This document shows, piece after piece, positions 10,201-19,746 of a stretch of DNA of 64,000 nucleotides (the first letter of the stretch is position 1; the number at the start of each line of letters is the position of its first letter). This stretch comes from Synechocystis salina LEGE 00031 (lineage in GTDB: Bacteria > Cyanobacteriota > Cyanobacteriia > Cyanobacteriales > Microcystaceae), in assembly GCF_015207985.1 (NCBI RefSeq), contig NZ_JADEVV010000018.1, forward strand, positions 1-64,000, given 5' to 3'. The notes beneath the pieces were generated by a model. That model had not been told where the DNA came from. It saw nothing but the letters and a program-made list of their open reading frames with translations, and ran no database searches. The translations under genes were made by a program, and so were the position numbers.

Positions 10201-13200
10201 CAGTCGAATTGCTTGATTGGGTTCAAAGAATGGTTTGGAGAAAATGAAGGTAAGAAAATTATCATTGCTTTGGGTAATGCTTGGGGTTGAAGATAGAATT
10301 AAGCTTTGATTAAAGAAAGCTGAAGCTACCCCATTAAGATCATTCAGAGCAGAGGAAAAAGAGGTGGAAGTACTGCTCCAATTCGATCCATCTGCGTAAG
10401 TAATAAATTCCACTTCATTACTATTAGAGTCGGCGAAGAATAAATAATAAGTTTCATCTACAAACGTTAATGATGGTTGGTAATTAGTGCTGACTTGGGT
10501 CAACTCTGGGGAAAGATTCCAACTGCTTAAATTAGTGGAGTCCAATGTTGCAACAAAAGCAGCGGAAGACTTACTGGATTTAAACGCTACCGATAGGGTT
10601 TCGCCATTTATGGTTTCGCCATTTTGATTAGGAACAACAATTGCACTTAGAGGTTGGTTGGTAGTTTGGGCACTTCCATTAAAGGTTAGTGCTGTACTAT
10701 CAGATCCCCAGCCAGTGCTACCAGGGTTTTGGGAACTAACATATAAAATTTCGTCATCAGAACTATCTTTAACAAAGAAAATATAAAGCTCATTATTAAA
10801 GGCGACTAAAGTTGGCCCATTATTTGAAGCTTGATTGATTTGAACCGGCGAGAAATTCAATCCTAAACTATTCTCTGTGGTATTACTTCCTTCGGCTATC
10901 CATACATGCCCACTAGAATCAGTGAAACCGAGATAAAGTTGACCGTTATAAGCAGCAATAGACGGAGGGAAGTTTCCAGGAGTGATTATTGTAGAGCCAT
11001 CGGCTCCAATCAGGGTTATTGGAGTGGACTCTCCCCAGTGAATACCATCTCGACTTTTTTGTATAAAAATCGAATTATTATTCTCGTAATAGGCTTGGTA
11101 TAGCCAACCATCTAAAACTGCCAAAGAGGTAGCTTTTTCAATGCTTTGATTCCCAATCCCAACGGTAATTCCACTAGTTGAAGACGAATCGAAGGTTCCA
11201 ACAATTGAAGCATTGGGAGGATCCATAGTAGTTTGTAAAACGGCCTTTCCAGATTCGTAAGTGAAGTATTGCAAACCACCGCCAAAGCCACCGATGTTAG
11301 GTACAGAATTTAATTGAGCTTGGCCCGCCACAATTTCATTTGAACCATCGCCGTTGAAATCAATGCCAGTAAATGAAGTAGGAATTGGATCACCGCTATC
11401 AAAAACCAGATTAATGGGTTGCCCGCCAAGGGAGCCGGAGGCACTACCCAACAAAAGCCAACTTTGATCGCCATCTTGGAAAACCACATCGTCGTAACCG
11501 TCACCATTAACGTCCCCCACTCCCCAAGCTCTGCTAACACCGGCAATTTGAGAAGAATTACTATCTAGTTGTAGGTTGCCCAGACTACCTAAACTACTAC
11601 TGCCCAGCACTAAGTAAAAATTACCCTGATTATCGATCGCCCCAAAATCCGCTAATCCATCGCCGTTAAAGTCTCCCAGAGCAACAAATTCTTTTACTTC
11701 CGCACCATCAATAGAAATTAACAAATCATCGGTGCCCACTGCCGCATCGAGTAAATCTTTAGTGCTATTACCAAAGACAACCACGCCACCGGCAGAACTG
11801 CCTCCAGATAACACATCCGCAAAGCCATCGCCATTAATATCTCCCAGCATGACGACATTGCGACCATTGCCAAATAGACTTCCTGCCGTTTCTGAATTAA
11901 GCAAAAAAGTATCTACATCAGTGGTAATTACTTCACCAATGTTCAATGTAGTAGCAGTACTAATTAGGCTTATATTCCCCGAATTTAGGGTGCCATTAGG
12001 AACAATATTATTCTGGGGATCGACGATGTACAGGCCACCATCTGACGCTAACTTAAGGACTGCACCATCATTGCCATTGGTGCCAGAAGCCCAAATTACA
12101 TCACCTGAATTTCCCCCTGGTTGGCCGTAAATAACGAGATTGCCATCACTTTGCATAATGGCATAGGCCTCTGAAGTAACCTTTACTCCCTCCCCTGGAT
12201 TTGATTGCCAAACGAGTTCACCAGTGGCGGAAATTAACTGCAATTTAGCGGAGACTAACTGATTAAACTCGTTCTGAACTAAGACAAAAACCAGTGAATA
12301 ACCAATTTCTCCATTGAGTAAAAAAGTTGCTAAATTTGTGGTAATTTCTTGATTTTCGTTGAGGGTTACGGCGGTACTGATCAGGCTGGGGTTTGCTGAA
12401 TTTAAAGTGCCATTGGTAACAATATTATTCTGGGGATCAACGATGTACAGACCACCATCTGAAGCTAACTTGAGGACAGCACCATCGTTGCCGTTAGTGC
12501 CAGAAGCCCAAATTATATCACCCGCCGGCTGGCCATAAATAACCAGATTGCCATCACTTTGCATAATGGCGTAGGCTTCGGGAGTAACTTCTGATTCTTC
12601 ATTTGAATCGGTTGTTTGCCAGACAATTTCCCCGTTGGGAGCAATCATCTGTAACTCAGCAGTGACTAACTCATTGGAGTCGTTATAAATTAAAGCAAAG
12701 GCGAGTACATACCCAAAGGGGCTGGTGGCCAGGGAGTATTGGTAACCATCAATAACAAAACCATTGTTGGAGGAAACATCAGCTAGTTTGATACTGCCAT
12801 CGTCCGCTAACCAGGGATGTCCATAAACGGCATAGAGTTGTTGACCCAATGGAGCCGTGAGCATTATGTCATCTATGCCGTCATTGTTAATATCTCCCAC
12901 TCCTACTCCAGCGGTTCCCGTGGCTTGGAAAGGTTGATTACCGTTAAGTAAAAATGTGGTTTTGTTGTCGTTAGCGGTGACATTTAAATCAAAAATAGTC
13001 CCGAATTGACTTAAATCTAGCGGCCCAAACAGAACATAACTTTGACCTGTGGCATTGGCCCCTTGGGGAGCAGTAATTAAGAAGTCTTGGTAGCCATCAT
13101 CATTTAAGTCTCCCGGTGAGGTGATAACTGCTCCTGTTTTGCCCCCAGCCAGGCCACCATTGATCACGAGGTTACTGACTGTATTTAAGGTTTGTGTATT

Positions 13201-16200
13201 TGTTGTAGTTATAGTTGTTGTTCCAGATGGAGTTGTTGGGGTTGGAGTTGTAGTTGTTGTGGTTGTTGTTACAGATGAAGTTGTTGGAGTTGCTGGATTT
13301 GCTGGAGTTATTGTAGTTGTTGTAGTTGTTGTTCCAGATGGAGTTGTTGTAGTTGTTATAGTTGTTGTTACAGATGGAGTAGCAGTAGATCCAGCAATCA
13401 CAAAGGCTTGCCCTGTATTAGTATTGGCCCCAGGCCCTGCAATGACTAAATCTTGACGACCATCTCCATCCAAATCCATATTTAAACCAGAGCCAATCAC
13501 ACTTCCGGCAAAATAACTGGTGGCAGTGCCTTGAGCATTGGGAATGGCTGGCCCGGTATAGATGGCCCAAGGATTTGTGTTAAGACTTAAGCCTTGATTA
13601 GAGTTATAGACATAAACGGCCCCGGCTGAAACATAACTGGAACTAGGAAAAAGGTCTGATGTGATTTGTTGATTTTGTTTGTTTTGTGAGTTTTGGCCTG
13701 GGAGATTGCTTTGATTTGTCCACTGATTCGCGACTTGAATTTGATAGTTCGGCGCACCAATAAAAAGATCATCTGTGGTCGTACTACCCGTAAATGTAGA
13801 TGGGGAATTAGTCCCAGTCAATCGTCGTGACACTCCTAGGGCAAAGCCGGCCCCTTCCCCCACTGTTAGGGTTGGACTGGGTGGATTCGGTTGGGGATTG
13901 GGAATTTCAAAACTTTGGCCTGTATAAATAACAGTAGGGCTAATCGAATCAGGAGCATTATCCTGGGCAAAACCAGGGACTAGATAAACCAGGCCAACCC
14001 GATTTCCGTCACTATCTTTGCCATAGGGCGCACCGAAAACAATATCATCGTAGTCATCCCCATCAAAGTTCCCCACGACTACTGAAAAGCCCGCTAAATC
14101 ATCCGCATTACTGCCATTGATCGCAAAACCCATACTATTCGGTGTCGTGCTTAGGCTTGTGACATCAATTTTTTGGCCCTTTTGACTGTTGAGATAACTG
14201 CCATAGATGACATATACAGCCCCGGCAAACTTACCTACATTGGGCGCACCAATTACCAAATCAGGAATGCCATCTCCGTCAATATCCCCCGTGGCTAAGG
14301 AAAGAGACAGATTTCGGTTATTATCCCCCGCATCTTGAATATTGGTAATTAGCACCCCATCGGGATTACCATTAAGATCATTGGTACTTAGTGAGCCGCT
14401 GCCCGAGAGAATATCGCTGCCACCAAAAAGGATTTGCACTGTACCATTGTTGCCAAGGTTGCCTTGACTGTCGCTATAGCCGCGATTCCCCACTGCCACA
14501 TATGCCAAACTACCATCGGAATTAAATGCACTGGCCAGAACGTACCCGATCGCCGGATTATCGGAATCAATAATAAAACCACTATCAATCAGGGCTAGGG
14601 AGGAGTCATTGGCTTCGGTAACCGTTGCCGTTCCCGTGACGGTTTGACCTGGCCCCATTGTTGCCGAATTGATCTGATAGGGAGCAACAGAAGTTGGTCC
14701 AATGGTATTACCACCGTCGAAATAAACCGTATAGTCAACTGCCCCAAGAGGAGTATTGGAACTGCCGGGATCAATGAACAAAAAGAGATTTTCGGTATAT
14801 CCCTGAATTGGATAGCTAAAGGTTGATGTCTCGGGATTAAGACTGTTGAGTAGGGTATCTCCTAAAAGTAGGCCAAGCTGATTACCCGTTAGTGCTGTGC
14901 CAGTGTTATCGGTGCCAATCGCCCAGGCCTGGTTGCCACTAGTAACTTTAATTCCGCTGATAGTTAAGTTTGGATTAGAAAGCGAAATCTGATAAACGGC
15001 ATCAGCAATTCCATTGGGCGCAATCATGGTGCTGGCCTGGGCGGCAGTGGCAGAGACTAAATCGAAAACAGGGATATTGGCCCCGGCTAACTGGGTGGGA
15101 ACGATTGCGGGTGTGGGGTTAATTTGACTAGGGAGTTGCCAACTTGAACCATCCAAAACGGAATAGTAAGTATTCGGGCCTGGGGGAATCGGTTTGTTAT
15201 ATTGGGCGGCATAGTGATTACCAATTTGATTCGTGCCCGCAATGATCTCGAGAATTTGGCTCCCCGTCAGGTTTTGGAAGTTTGGGCTAGTTAAATCCCC
15301 TGCATTGACATCAGAAGCCGTTAACGCCTTGGGGTAAAATGCCACTTCATCTAAATAAACCGGATTATTCTCCGTAGAAGCCCCTGCTAAAGTCAAGGCC
15401 GCAGATGTCGGAAACGAATCAAATTCAACATCATCTACTGTCCCAGCTAAGACACCATTGAGATACAAACTAAGATTTTGACTTGAGCCATCATAAGTAC
15501 CAACAACGTAATACCAAAGATCAGTGGCTAAGGTTTCACTAGCTTGAATTTGAGTATCATCGTCGTTACCCAGGCCAAAGGTAAGTTTCGGCGGCGCATT
15601 AGGATCATTGGGATCAACCTCCAGGCCCAGGCCAAATAATCCAGGTGCAGAAACTAAATTGATAGATTCCTGAGGTAAATTGGGCAACTTAAACCAAAAT
15701 TCAATCGCAAAAGCGTTGTTGGTCAGGGGAACAGGTTGATTCAGCGTTACTCCCCCACCTTGAAACAACACGGCAGGATTGGGATCACCGGAATTACTGG
15801 TAGTTTCTAAGGCCCCCATTTCCCCCAGAGTAAAAGTACCGCTATAGGTGCCATTAGCTGCGGCTTGAAACTGACCACTATTGCGGGCCACCGTTCCAGT
15901 TCGTTCTCCCAGACGTAAGTAAACCGATGGATCAGCGTTACGGACTAATTGGCGATAGGATGCTGGGGCAGATTCAGTCCAGAAAATTGCTGGTTGTTGA
16001 TTTATCGTACTAATGGTTAGGGGCGTAAAGGGATCGGGGTTAATGTCGGGAAGTATGCGAGCAGGTTCAGACCACCCAGAGCTTGAATTCAACTTAGAGT
16101 AGTAAATCGTGGTAACGGGCGTACCATTATTATTCAGTATGGTATTTAACCAGGCCGCCATAATCGAACCATCAGGCCCCAGGCCAAGCGTGACATTGGT

Positions 16201-19200
16201 ATTCTGTCCTGTTTGCTGGGGAATGGGGGCGGCCACTGACCAAGGAATGATTTGAGCGTTGGGGCCAAGATCACCAAGATCATCTAAAGAGGCAACAGAA
16301 AAGTAAATAGTTGAGCTTTGCAGGGCCTGGGTAATAATCTCTAAGTTGCTATAATATTGGCCTGGGATGAGTTGATTCTGAATTTGGCTACTATCAACAT
16401 TTACCCAAGCAGCAAATACCTGATTTGTGGCCTGGTCAAAATACACTGCTGGATCGTAATTTAAGCCACTTGTCCCAATAATTGAGCTTGGATAGGCAAT
16501 ACTAACGCTTGAGGTGCTGGGGGTGGCTAAAAGTGTCTTAATCACCGTCCCAGGATTGGTAAATGTGGTCAGAATATCGCTCGTAGTAAAGGGAGCAACG
16601 GGAATGTTGTTGCTATTAGCTAATATGCCATCACCAGAAATATAGCTAACTGTAACAATATCGCCTTGCCCAATGGGTTCTAATAAGGGCAAAATAACAG
16701 AATTATTCTCAATATCTACTTTATCATTCACAGTAATAAAATTATTGGAATTGTTGACTGTAACGATAAATTGATTCCCGCCAGGAGAATTGCTAGATGA
16801 AAGGAGTTGGTCAAAGGTGAGCGTAATGACATTAGAAATTGCCACTGCTTCTAATAGCGTTGGGGCATTGGTTGAACTAGCTGCTTGCGTCACAGGCGTG
16901 GTAAAGTCAGGCACCCACAAGGCGAAATCTGTGGCATCAGAAAGGTAAAGATTATAGAGGCTATTTTCTGGTGTTGAATCAATGCTATAACTGACCGAAA
17001 TTGTATCATCAGTATTAATAACAGTACTTGAATTTAACGTAATTTTAACATAATTATCTGAGCTGGATGAATCCTGAATTTCAGCACTTTGATTATTAAT
17101 TAGAACTGTAAACGGATTACTAGTGGCCTTGGTATTACTTGGATTTTGGAGAGTGTCAGCAAAAGTGAGGAAAATCTGTGTTCCCGATAATAAGGCAGAA
17201 ATGGGAGTAATCGGCGGGGTATCACTACTCCAGGCCAGTAAAACACCATCATTATCATTAGTTACAGCTAAAGCAGGGGGGCTATCCTCAGCATAATCTT
17301 GGGCAACCGTACTACCGAGAAGGGGGTTAGTTGTAATTGTATTTCCGGTTGTTCCTGATACATTGCTATAGGTACGATTTACTTGTCCAGCGGTGTTTGG
17401 TGGCGTATTACTGGCAATATTAAAATCACTAATTGCAACATTATCTTCTGTGGTTAATACATTTCCAGAACCGCTACTGCTCGAATAATTAACGCTATAG
17501 GTGCTGCTCGAATTTCCAGATAGAGTTAAGACCACGCTACGAGGGGCTACACTAACGGAGTTAATTGAAATTAAATTACCATTAGCATCGGTAACTTGAA
17601 ATCGAGATAAATCGGGAGTAATGTTAGGATTTAGAGTGGCATTAAAAGCGACAATAACTTGCTGATCCGTGACTTGGTAATTACTGCCTGTGCCACTGAT
17701 GGGATTGTAGTTATAGGTAAACGTATTGGCCGATTGATTAACAACAGGAATCGGCGTCTTATTTTGATAGCTAACTGTAATTTTTGAAAAGGGCTGATCG
17801 TTTAAGGCTGTTTGCGGAATCGCCGATTCAAGCCTGAGAATAGTGGTATTGTCCCGAGTTAAAACCCCAAACACCGGAATTGTCGTAATTTTCTTGCTTA
17901 GAGGGTCTTTGACGCTAACTTGGAAGTCTGTGGCCTGGGGAGTGCCGTTAGTTTGTAAGCCTTGAATTTCTAATAGCGGCCCTTTGACGATTGCAGTGGG
18001 AGAATTGCTGGCCTGAGTTGTTTCTAAAGTAGCTTGATTTAGTGTGGCTGCATCACTGCTACTGGGATCATCACCCCAAGTCCAAGTCGGATAGATACCC
18101 ACTGTGCCGCCGAGAAAACCCAGAACTTTAAAGGTTAAATTTAGAGGAAAACCAAGGGTAATATTCCGGTCAAACAGAAAGGTGCCATCCGTTGCTCGAG
18201 TAGTGCCAACTGTCCCAGCCAAACTCACCTGACCGCCGAGGACAAGTTCAAGAATGAAAGGAATTTTAACACCACCATCAATTCCAGTCGACAAAGGAAC
18301 AGAAAACAAGAATGATTCCAGTTCTAGAGCTTCAATGTTGTCCTGGTCGAACTCATTAAAAATCAACTCTCCAATTTCAGCAATATCAGAGACAACCGCC
18401 AGGCCAACAGCAGCTAAAGCCCCAACAGGAGGAATGCTAATTAAGGTTGTAAGAACCGAATTATCACCCGATAACACCGCACCAACGGGAGAGACATAGG
18501 TTTGCGGATCTTTGGGAGATAATTGCCACTGCATCCCCAGGCCAGCACTGCCTAATAAATCAAAAACAAATGGTGTGCCTTCAATGGGTAAAGGAAAGGT
18601 AAAACCTGCCGTTAAGCCAAGACTACCCGTTTCAACACTTAAGGGATAGGAGGAAGAACCCTGCTTGGGGGATGTATCAAAGGTATAAAGAGTTGCGGCA
18701 ATGACAGAAATGGATGTTTCCGGTTTGTAGGTTAGGTTTGTGGTGTTTTCTTCCGGATTTAAACTACTGCCAGCACTCCCTGTCTCGTCATTAGAATTCT
18801 CCCCGTCTTCTGAATCATCTTCATTAAACTGAACGGTCATTGAGGCATTGAGCAACAGCCCTTCCGTACTGACACCGCCGCCAAAAAATGAAAGATTAGG
18901 GTTATTGCCCGATGAGCCAAGCAGGGTTCCTGATAGATTGAATTTCTTAAAAATAGGCTCAAGCAAAAACTGGGGAACAACCGGCATTCCCTTCAAGAAT
19001 TGTAAGTTCGATAAATTAGTGTCAAAGGTTTGAGAGACTGACCAATTTGCCCCAAATCCTTGAAATGCACTCTGAGCCTCCGCTTGGGTAAAAGGCTGGT
19101 AATTGGCATTGGCTAACGTCGCTGTTGTGGTTGTGCCACCGACAATATAGTTGCCTTGAATGACACCATTTTTGCTAATCTGGGGCGTGTAAGCAGCAAT

Positions 19201-19746
19201 GGGCGTAACTGGGGCCGGCGGCGTTGTCGGGAATTGGTTACTGTAAATTTGAAACGTTTGCGAGTATAAATCCGCATCTTCTCGGATGGCTTGGTTTTGG
19301 GCTTTGATGAGATCAACTTTTTGCCCTACCACCGTCACAAAACCGTTATCCACTACCACCCGAGGTTCTAAATCGCCAACTTGATCTGCTGTCAGGGCTT
19401 GGGGAGTGTCGAGCCATTGCAGTTTGCCAGAAGTGTCGTACTGAGCCGCAGTATAGAAAAAGTTACTGTCGTTTTCCCGGCCTTCTTGATAGACCACGGC
19501 CAGACCTGGAATCAGCGTATTATTGCTTGTTCCAGATTCGACAATTAACCCTGAATCGGCAACCAAGTTAAGACTACGGATGTGCTGACCAGCGGTATCG
19601 ACAATGGCCTGGGCGTTTTTCCATGTCTGAGAAACTGGGTCATAAACAGCGTGCCAAATATTCGTTCCTTCCAGCCAAACAATATGACTCGTTCCGGCAC
19701 TGTCTTGAACAACGGCAGAAAGGCGATTAGATAAATTTATACTCAT
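7270..19746 (-). CDS. giant multidomain surface/secreted protein (4158 aa: SWM, LamG, FG-GAP, B-lectin, RTX, Calx-beta, DUF4114)
   Basis: A single 12.5-kb frame. Approximate order: N-terminal beta-propeller-like region 1-650; SWM repeats ~680-1060 (ITLTFDQLLSSSN); LamG-like domain ~1262-1480; FG-GAP/integrin-alpha repeats ~1750-2300 with Ca-binding DIDGDGIPDLVIGAP motifs; two bulb-lectin repeats ~2340-2615 (AIMQSDGNLVIYGQP); FG-GAP ~2615-2815; a BNR/sialidase-like stretch ~2865-3150; FG-GAP ~3180-3380; RTX-type nonapeptides ~3390-3470 (GGVDVVYAGPGDDL); Calx-beta ~3595-3695; C-terminal DUF4114 ending GGGDLDYNDVIIEF. There is no classical signal peptide, which with RTX repeats suggests type I secretion (inference). 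Likely a calcium-dependent adhesin or surface-layer protein. A Thr-rich repeat lies near residue 2130-2190. Start fixed by an ATGA overlap with an upstream paralogous fragment. Confidence 0.85.
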   Translation of the reverse strand: MSINLSNRLSAVVQDSAGTSHIVWLEGTNIWHAVYDPVSQTWKNAQAIVDTAGQHIRSLNLVADSGLIVESGTSNNTLIPGLAVVYQEGRENDSNFFYTAAQYDTSGKLQWLDTPQALTADQVGDLEPRVVVDNGFVTVVGQKVDLIKAQNQAIREDADLYSQTFQIYSNQFPTTPPAPVTPIAAYTPQISKNGVIQGNYIVGGTTTTATLANANYQPFTQAEAQSAFQGFGANWSVSQTFDTNLSNLQFLKGMPVVPQFLLEPIFKKFNLSGTLLGSSGNNPNLSFFGGGVSTEGLLLNASMTVQFNEDDSEDGENSNDETGSAGSSLNPEENTTNLTYKPETSISVIAATLYTFDTSPKQGSSSYPLSVETGSLGLTAGFTFPLPIEGTPFVFDLLGSAGLGMQWQLSPKDPQTYVSPVGAVLSGDNSVLTTLISIPPVGALAAVGLAVVSDIAEIGELIFNEFDQDNIEALELESFLFSVPLSTGIDGGVKIPFILELVLGGQVSLAGTVGTTRATDGTFLFDRNITLGFPLNLTFKVLGFLGGTVGIYPTWTWGDDPSSSDAATLNQATLETTQASNSPTAIVKGPLLEIQGLQTNGTPQATDFQVSVKDPLSKKITTIPVFGVLTRDNTTILRLESAIPQTALNDQPFSKITVSYQNKTPIPVVNQSANTFTYNYNPISGTGSNYQVTDQQVIVAFNATLNPNITPDLSRFQVTDANGNLISINSVSVAPRSVVLTLSGNSSSTYSVNYSSSSGSGNVLTTEDNVAISDFNIASNTPPNTAGQVNRTYSNVSGTTGNTITTNPLLGSTVAQDYAEDSPPALAVTNDNDGVLLAWSSDTPPITPISALLSGTQIFLTFADTLQNPSNTKATSNPFTVLINNQSAEIQDSSSSDNYVKITLNSSTVINTDDTISVSYSIDSTPENSLYNLYLSDATDFALWVPDFTTPVTQAASSTNAPTLLEAVAISNVITLTFDQLLSSSNSPGGNQFIVTVNNSNNFITVNDKVDIENNSVILPLLEPIGQGDIVTVSYISGDGILANSNNIPVAPFTTSDILTTFTNPGTVIKTLLATPSTSSVSIAYPSSIIGTSGLNYDPAVYFDQATNQVFAAWVNVDSSQIQNQLIPGQYYSNLEIITQALQSSTIYFSVASLDDLGDLGPNAQIIPWSVAAPIPQQTGQNTNVTLGLGPDGSIMAAWLNTILNNNGTPVTTIYYSKLNSSSGWSEPARILPDINPDPFTPLTISTINQQPAIFWTESAPASYRQLVRNADPSVYLRLGERTGTVARNSGQFQAAANGTYSGTFTLGEMGALETTSNSGDPNPAVLFQGGGVTLNQPVPLTNNAFAIEFWFKLPNLPQESINLVSAPGLFGLGLEVDPNDPNAPPKLTFGLGNDDDTQIQASETLATDLWYYVVGTYDGSSQNLSLYLNGVLAGTVDDVEFDSFPTSAALTLAGASTENNPVYLDEVAFYPKALTASDVNAGDLTSPNFQNLTGSQILEIIAGTNQIGNHYAAQYNKPIPPGPNTYYSVLDGSSWQLPSQINPTPAIVPTQLAGANIPVFDLVSATAAQASTMIAPNGIADAVYQISLSNPNLTISGIKVTSGNQAWAIGTDNTGTALTGNQLGLLLGDTLLNSLNPETSTFSYPIQGYTENLFLFIDPGSSNTPLGAVDYTVYFDGGNTIGPTSVAPYQINSATMGPGQTVTGTATVTEANDSSLALIDSGFIIDSDNPAIGYVLASAFNSDGSLAYVAVGNRGYSDSQGNLGNNGTVQILFGGSDILSGSGSLSTNDLNGNPDGVLITNIQDAGDNNRNLSLSLATGDIDGDGIPDLVIGAPNVGKFAGAVYVIYGSYLNSQKGQKIDVTSLSTTPNSMGFAINGSNADDLAGFSVVVGNFDGDDYDDIVFGAPYGKDSDGNRVGLVYLVPGFAQDNAPDSISPTVIYTGQSFEIPNPQPNPPSPTLTVGEGAGFALGVSRRLTGTNSPSTFTGSTTTDDLFIGAPNYQIQVANQWTNQSNLPGQNSQNKQNQQITSDLFPSSSYVSAGAVYVYNSNQGLSLNTNPWAIYTGPAIPNAQGTATSYFAGSVIGSGLNMDLDGDGRQDLVIAGPGANTNTGQAFVIAGSTATPSVTTTITTTTTPSGTTTTTTTITPANPATPTTSSVTTTTTTTTPTPTTPSGTTTITTTNTQTLNTVSNLVINGGLAGGKTGAVITSPGDLNDDGYQDFLITAPQGANATGQSYVLFGPLDLSQFGTIFDLNVTANDNKTTFLLNGNQPFQATGTAGVGVGDINNDGIDDIMLTAPLGQQLYAVYGHPWLADDGSIKLADVSSNNGFVIDGYQYSLATSPFGYVLAFALIYNDSNELVTAELQMIAPNGEIVWQTTDSNEESEVTPEAYAIMQSDGNLVIYGQPAGDIIWASGTNGNDGAVLKLASDGGLYIVDPQNNIVTNGTLNSANPSLISTAVTLNENQEITTNLATFLLNGEIGYSLVFVLVQNEFNQLVSAKLQLISATGELVWQSNPGEGVKVTSEAYAIMQSDGNLVIYGQPGGNSGDVIWASGTNGNDGAVLKLASDGGLYIVDPQNNIVPNGTLNSGNISLISTATTLNIGEVITTDVDTFLLNSETAGSLFGNGRNVVMLGDINGDGFADVLSGGSSAGGVVVFGNSTKDLLDAAVGTDDLLISIDGAEVKEFVALGDFNGDGLADFGAIDNQGNFYLVLGSSSLGSLGNLQLDSNSSQIAGVSRAWGVGDVNGDGYDDVVFQDGDQSWLLLGSASGSLGGQPINLVFDSGDPIPTSFTGIDFNGDGSNEIVAGQAQLNSVPNIGGFGGGLQYFTYESGKAVLQTTMDPPNASIVGTFDSSSTSGITVGIGNQSIEKATSLAVLDGWLYQAYYENNNSIFIQKSRDGIHWGESTPITLIGADGSTIITPGNFPPSIAAYNGQLYLGFTDSSGHVWIAEGSNTTENSLGLNFSPVQINQASNNGPTLVAFNNELYIFFVKDSSDDEILYVSSQNPGSTGWGSDSTALTFNGSAQTTNQPLSAIVVPNQNGETINGETLSVAFKSSKSSAAFVATLDSTNLSSWNLSPELTQVSTNYQPSLTFVDETYYLFFADSNSNEVEFITYADGSNWSSTSTSFSSALNDLNGVASAFFNQSLILSSTPSITQSNDNFLTFIFSKPFFEPNQAIRLGEQVYDIGDFNGDGIADIAILAPGYRNLQQNFISAYDDINNLGGVFIYYGNKDGISTTAVPDVVLAAPDMPAATNFELLEITAIGDMNGDGFDDVLISSPLTTIVGSQNSSANGAQGVNWVVFGGTHWGSQYNANSPFGLGKLAENQSNSSQNFNPYGFVTTGLPGSQAGISISGGADVNGDGFSDFIMGAPGALDNLSYVLFGSDFTSQVNQMGTIGDDVMLGTPTGEIFIAGQGDDIIYTNGGVDVVYAGPGDDLVTVSDTNFRRLDGGSGTDTLKLTGYNGQAWDLTTLSPGLRLRNFEIIDIRNYGANTLTLNSLTVVKLSGNNQVTVLMDANDTLNLSADFEADGTEYRNSQKYYKYTSNISAAIVLVNQPQTITFNADSANKPVLNTIPTAQPLDVTSSSNSQTNATQNLASASGQATRLFVSNPKVSEASGEAQFVVERTGDLDKYVLVSYITQDMSGKAGDRYLPIAGQLIFNPGENKKNVTVKIPNDFVYNGDRQFGLLVSLLNDGLEAGDGDSAFALAGDANGAQIRRWNYLAGDWDNSVMNGLIDFSTTVNSGQAQINLSVEGLAEFNDFFSYDPLSQTYQSLMFNNETGARFTNLDSSNGIGGVELKLLDGDQGDADGIVNGLVATNGHLGRTIPGLISNNNRLFWAPTNADGQVQLRLINSPSQNYEIGWVPVDSADGAIDGLLPDDPGYEEAALARKQVVFSDQANASAQALTRSLARQSFTDIEAFARTESQFFGSFSNSNLEANRYYMLYSQQGEEIAFSIDAPLMVETDSRGYHQLDFNGITTEIASKTLVVPGILNQTVTANVSISRAGAYENLIVLYKVDSLTGGIDTDGDRQINLNPGDGGYLQAALTRAQNPATGLSLNAPDEFFSTTQKTISLSGNNMYGMAIIPNSSIEEVLSKNPTNNPTLGPVALFSFGAANPGGISHMSRLGSNLFGFEDIVGGGDLDYNDVIIEFSYKI
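11995..12560 (-). repeat. tandem nucleotide repeat encoding two B-lectin modules
   Basis: Two ~420-bp-spaced units within the giant gene are nearly identical over at least 110 bp: around 12000-12110 and 12420-12530 both read from ACAATATTATTCTGGGGATC to GCCCAAATTA. Most differences are silent. Each codes for the DGNLVIYGQP...IIWASGTNGNDGAVLKL part of a bulb-type lectin. This indicates recent duplication or ongoing gene conversion. Confidence 0.8.
13181..13390 (-). repeat. Thr-codon microsatellite-like tract in the giant gene
   Basis: About 200 bp of GTTGTTGTAGTTGTT-type sequence on the plus strand codes, on the minus strand, for runs such as TTTTTTITPANPATPTTSS and VTTTTTTTTPTPTTPSG. The periodicity of three keeps length changes in frame. 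It joins two FG-GAP repeats like a linker and may be a site for O-glycosylation (inference). Confidence 0.85.

Noticed and set aside
11732-12130. 132-codon plus-strand frame
   Set aside because: It lies opposite the FG-GAP/B-lectin coding frame of the giant gene and resembles no protein family.
13181-13390. Possible CRISPR-like array
   Set aside because: The periodicity is of codon size, there are no regular spacers, and the tract is inside a coding frame.
13121-13456. 111-codon plus-strand frame rich in Val/Gly
   Set aside because: It is the antisense of the Thr-rich repeat of the giant gene; its composition follows from the repeat.
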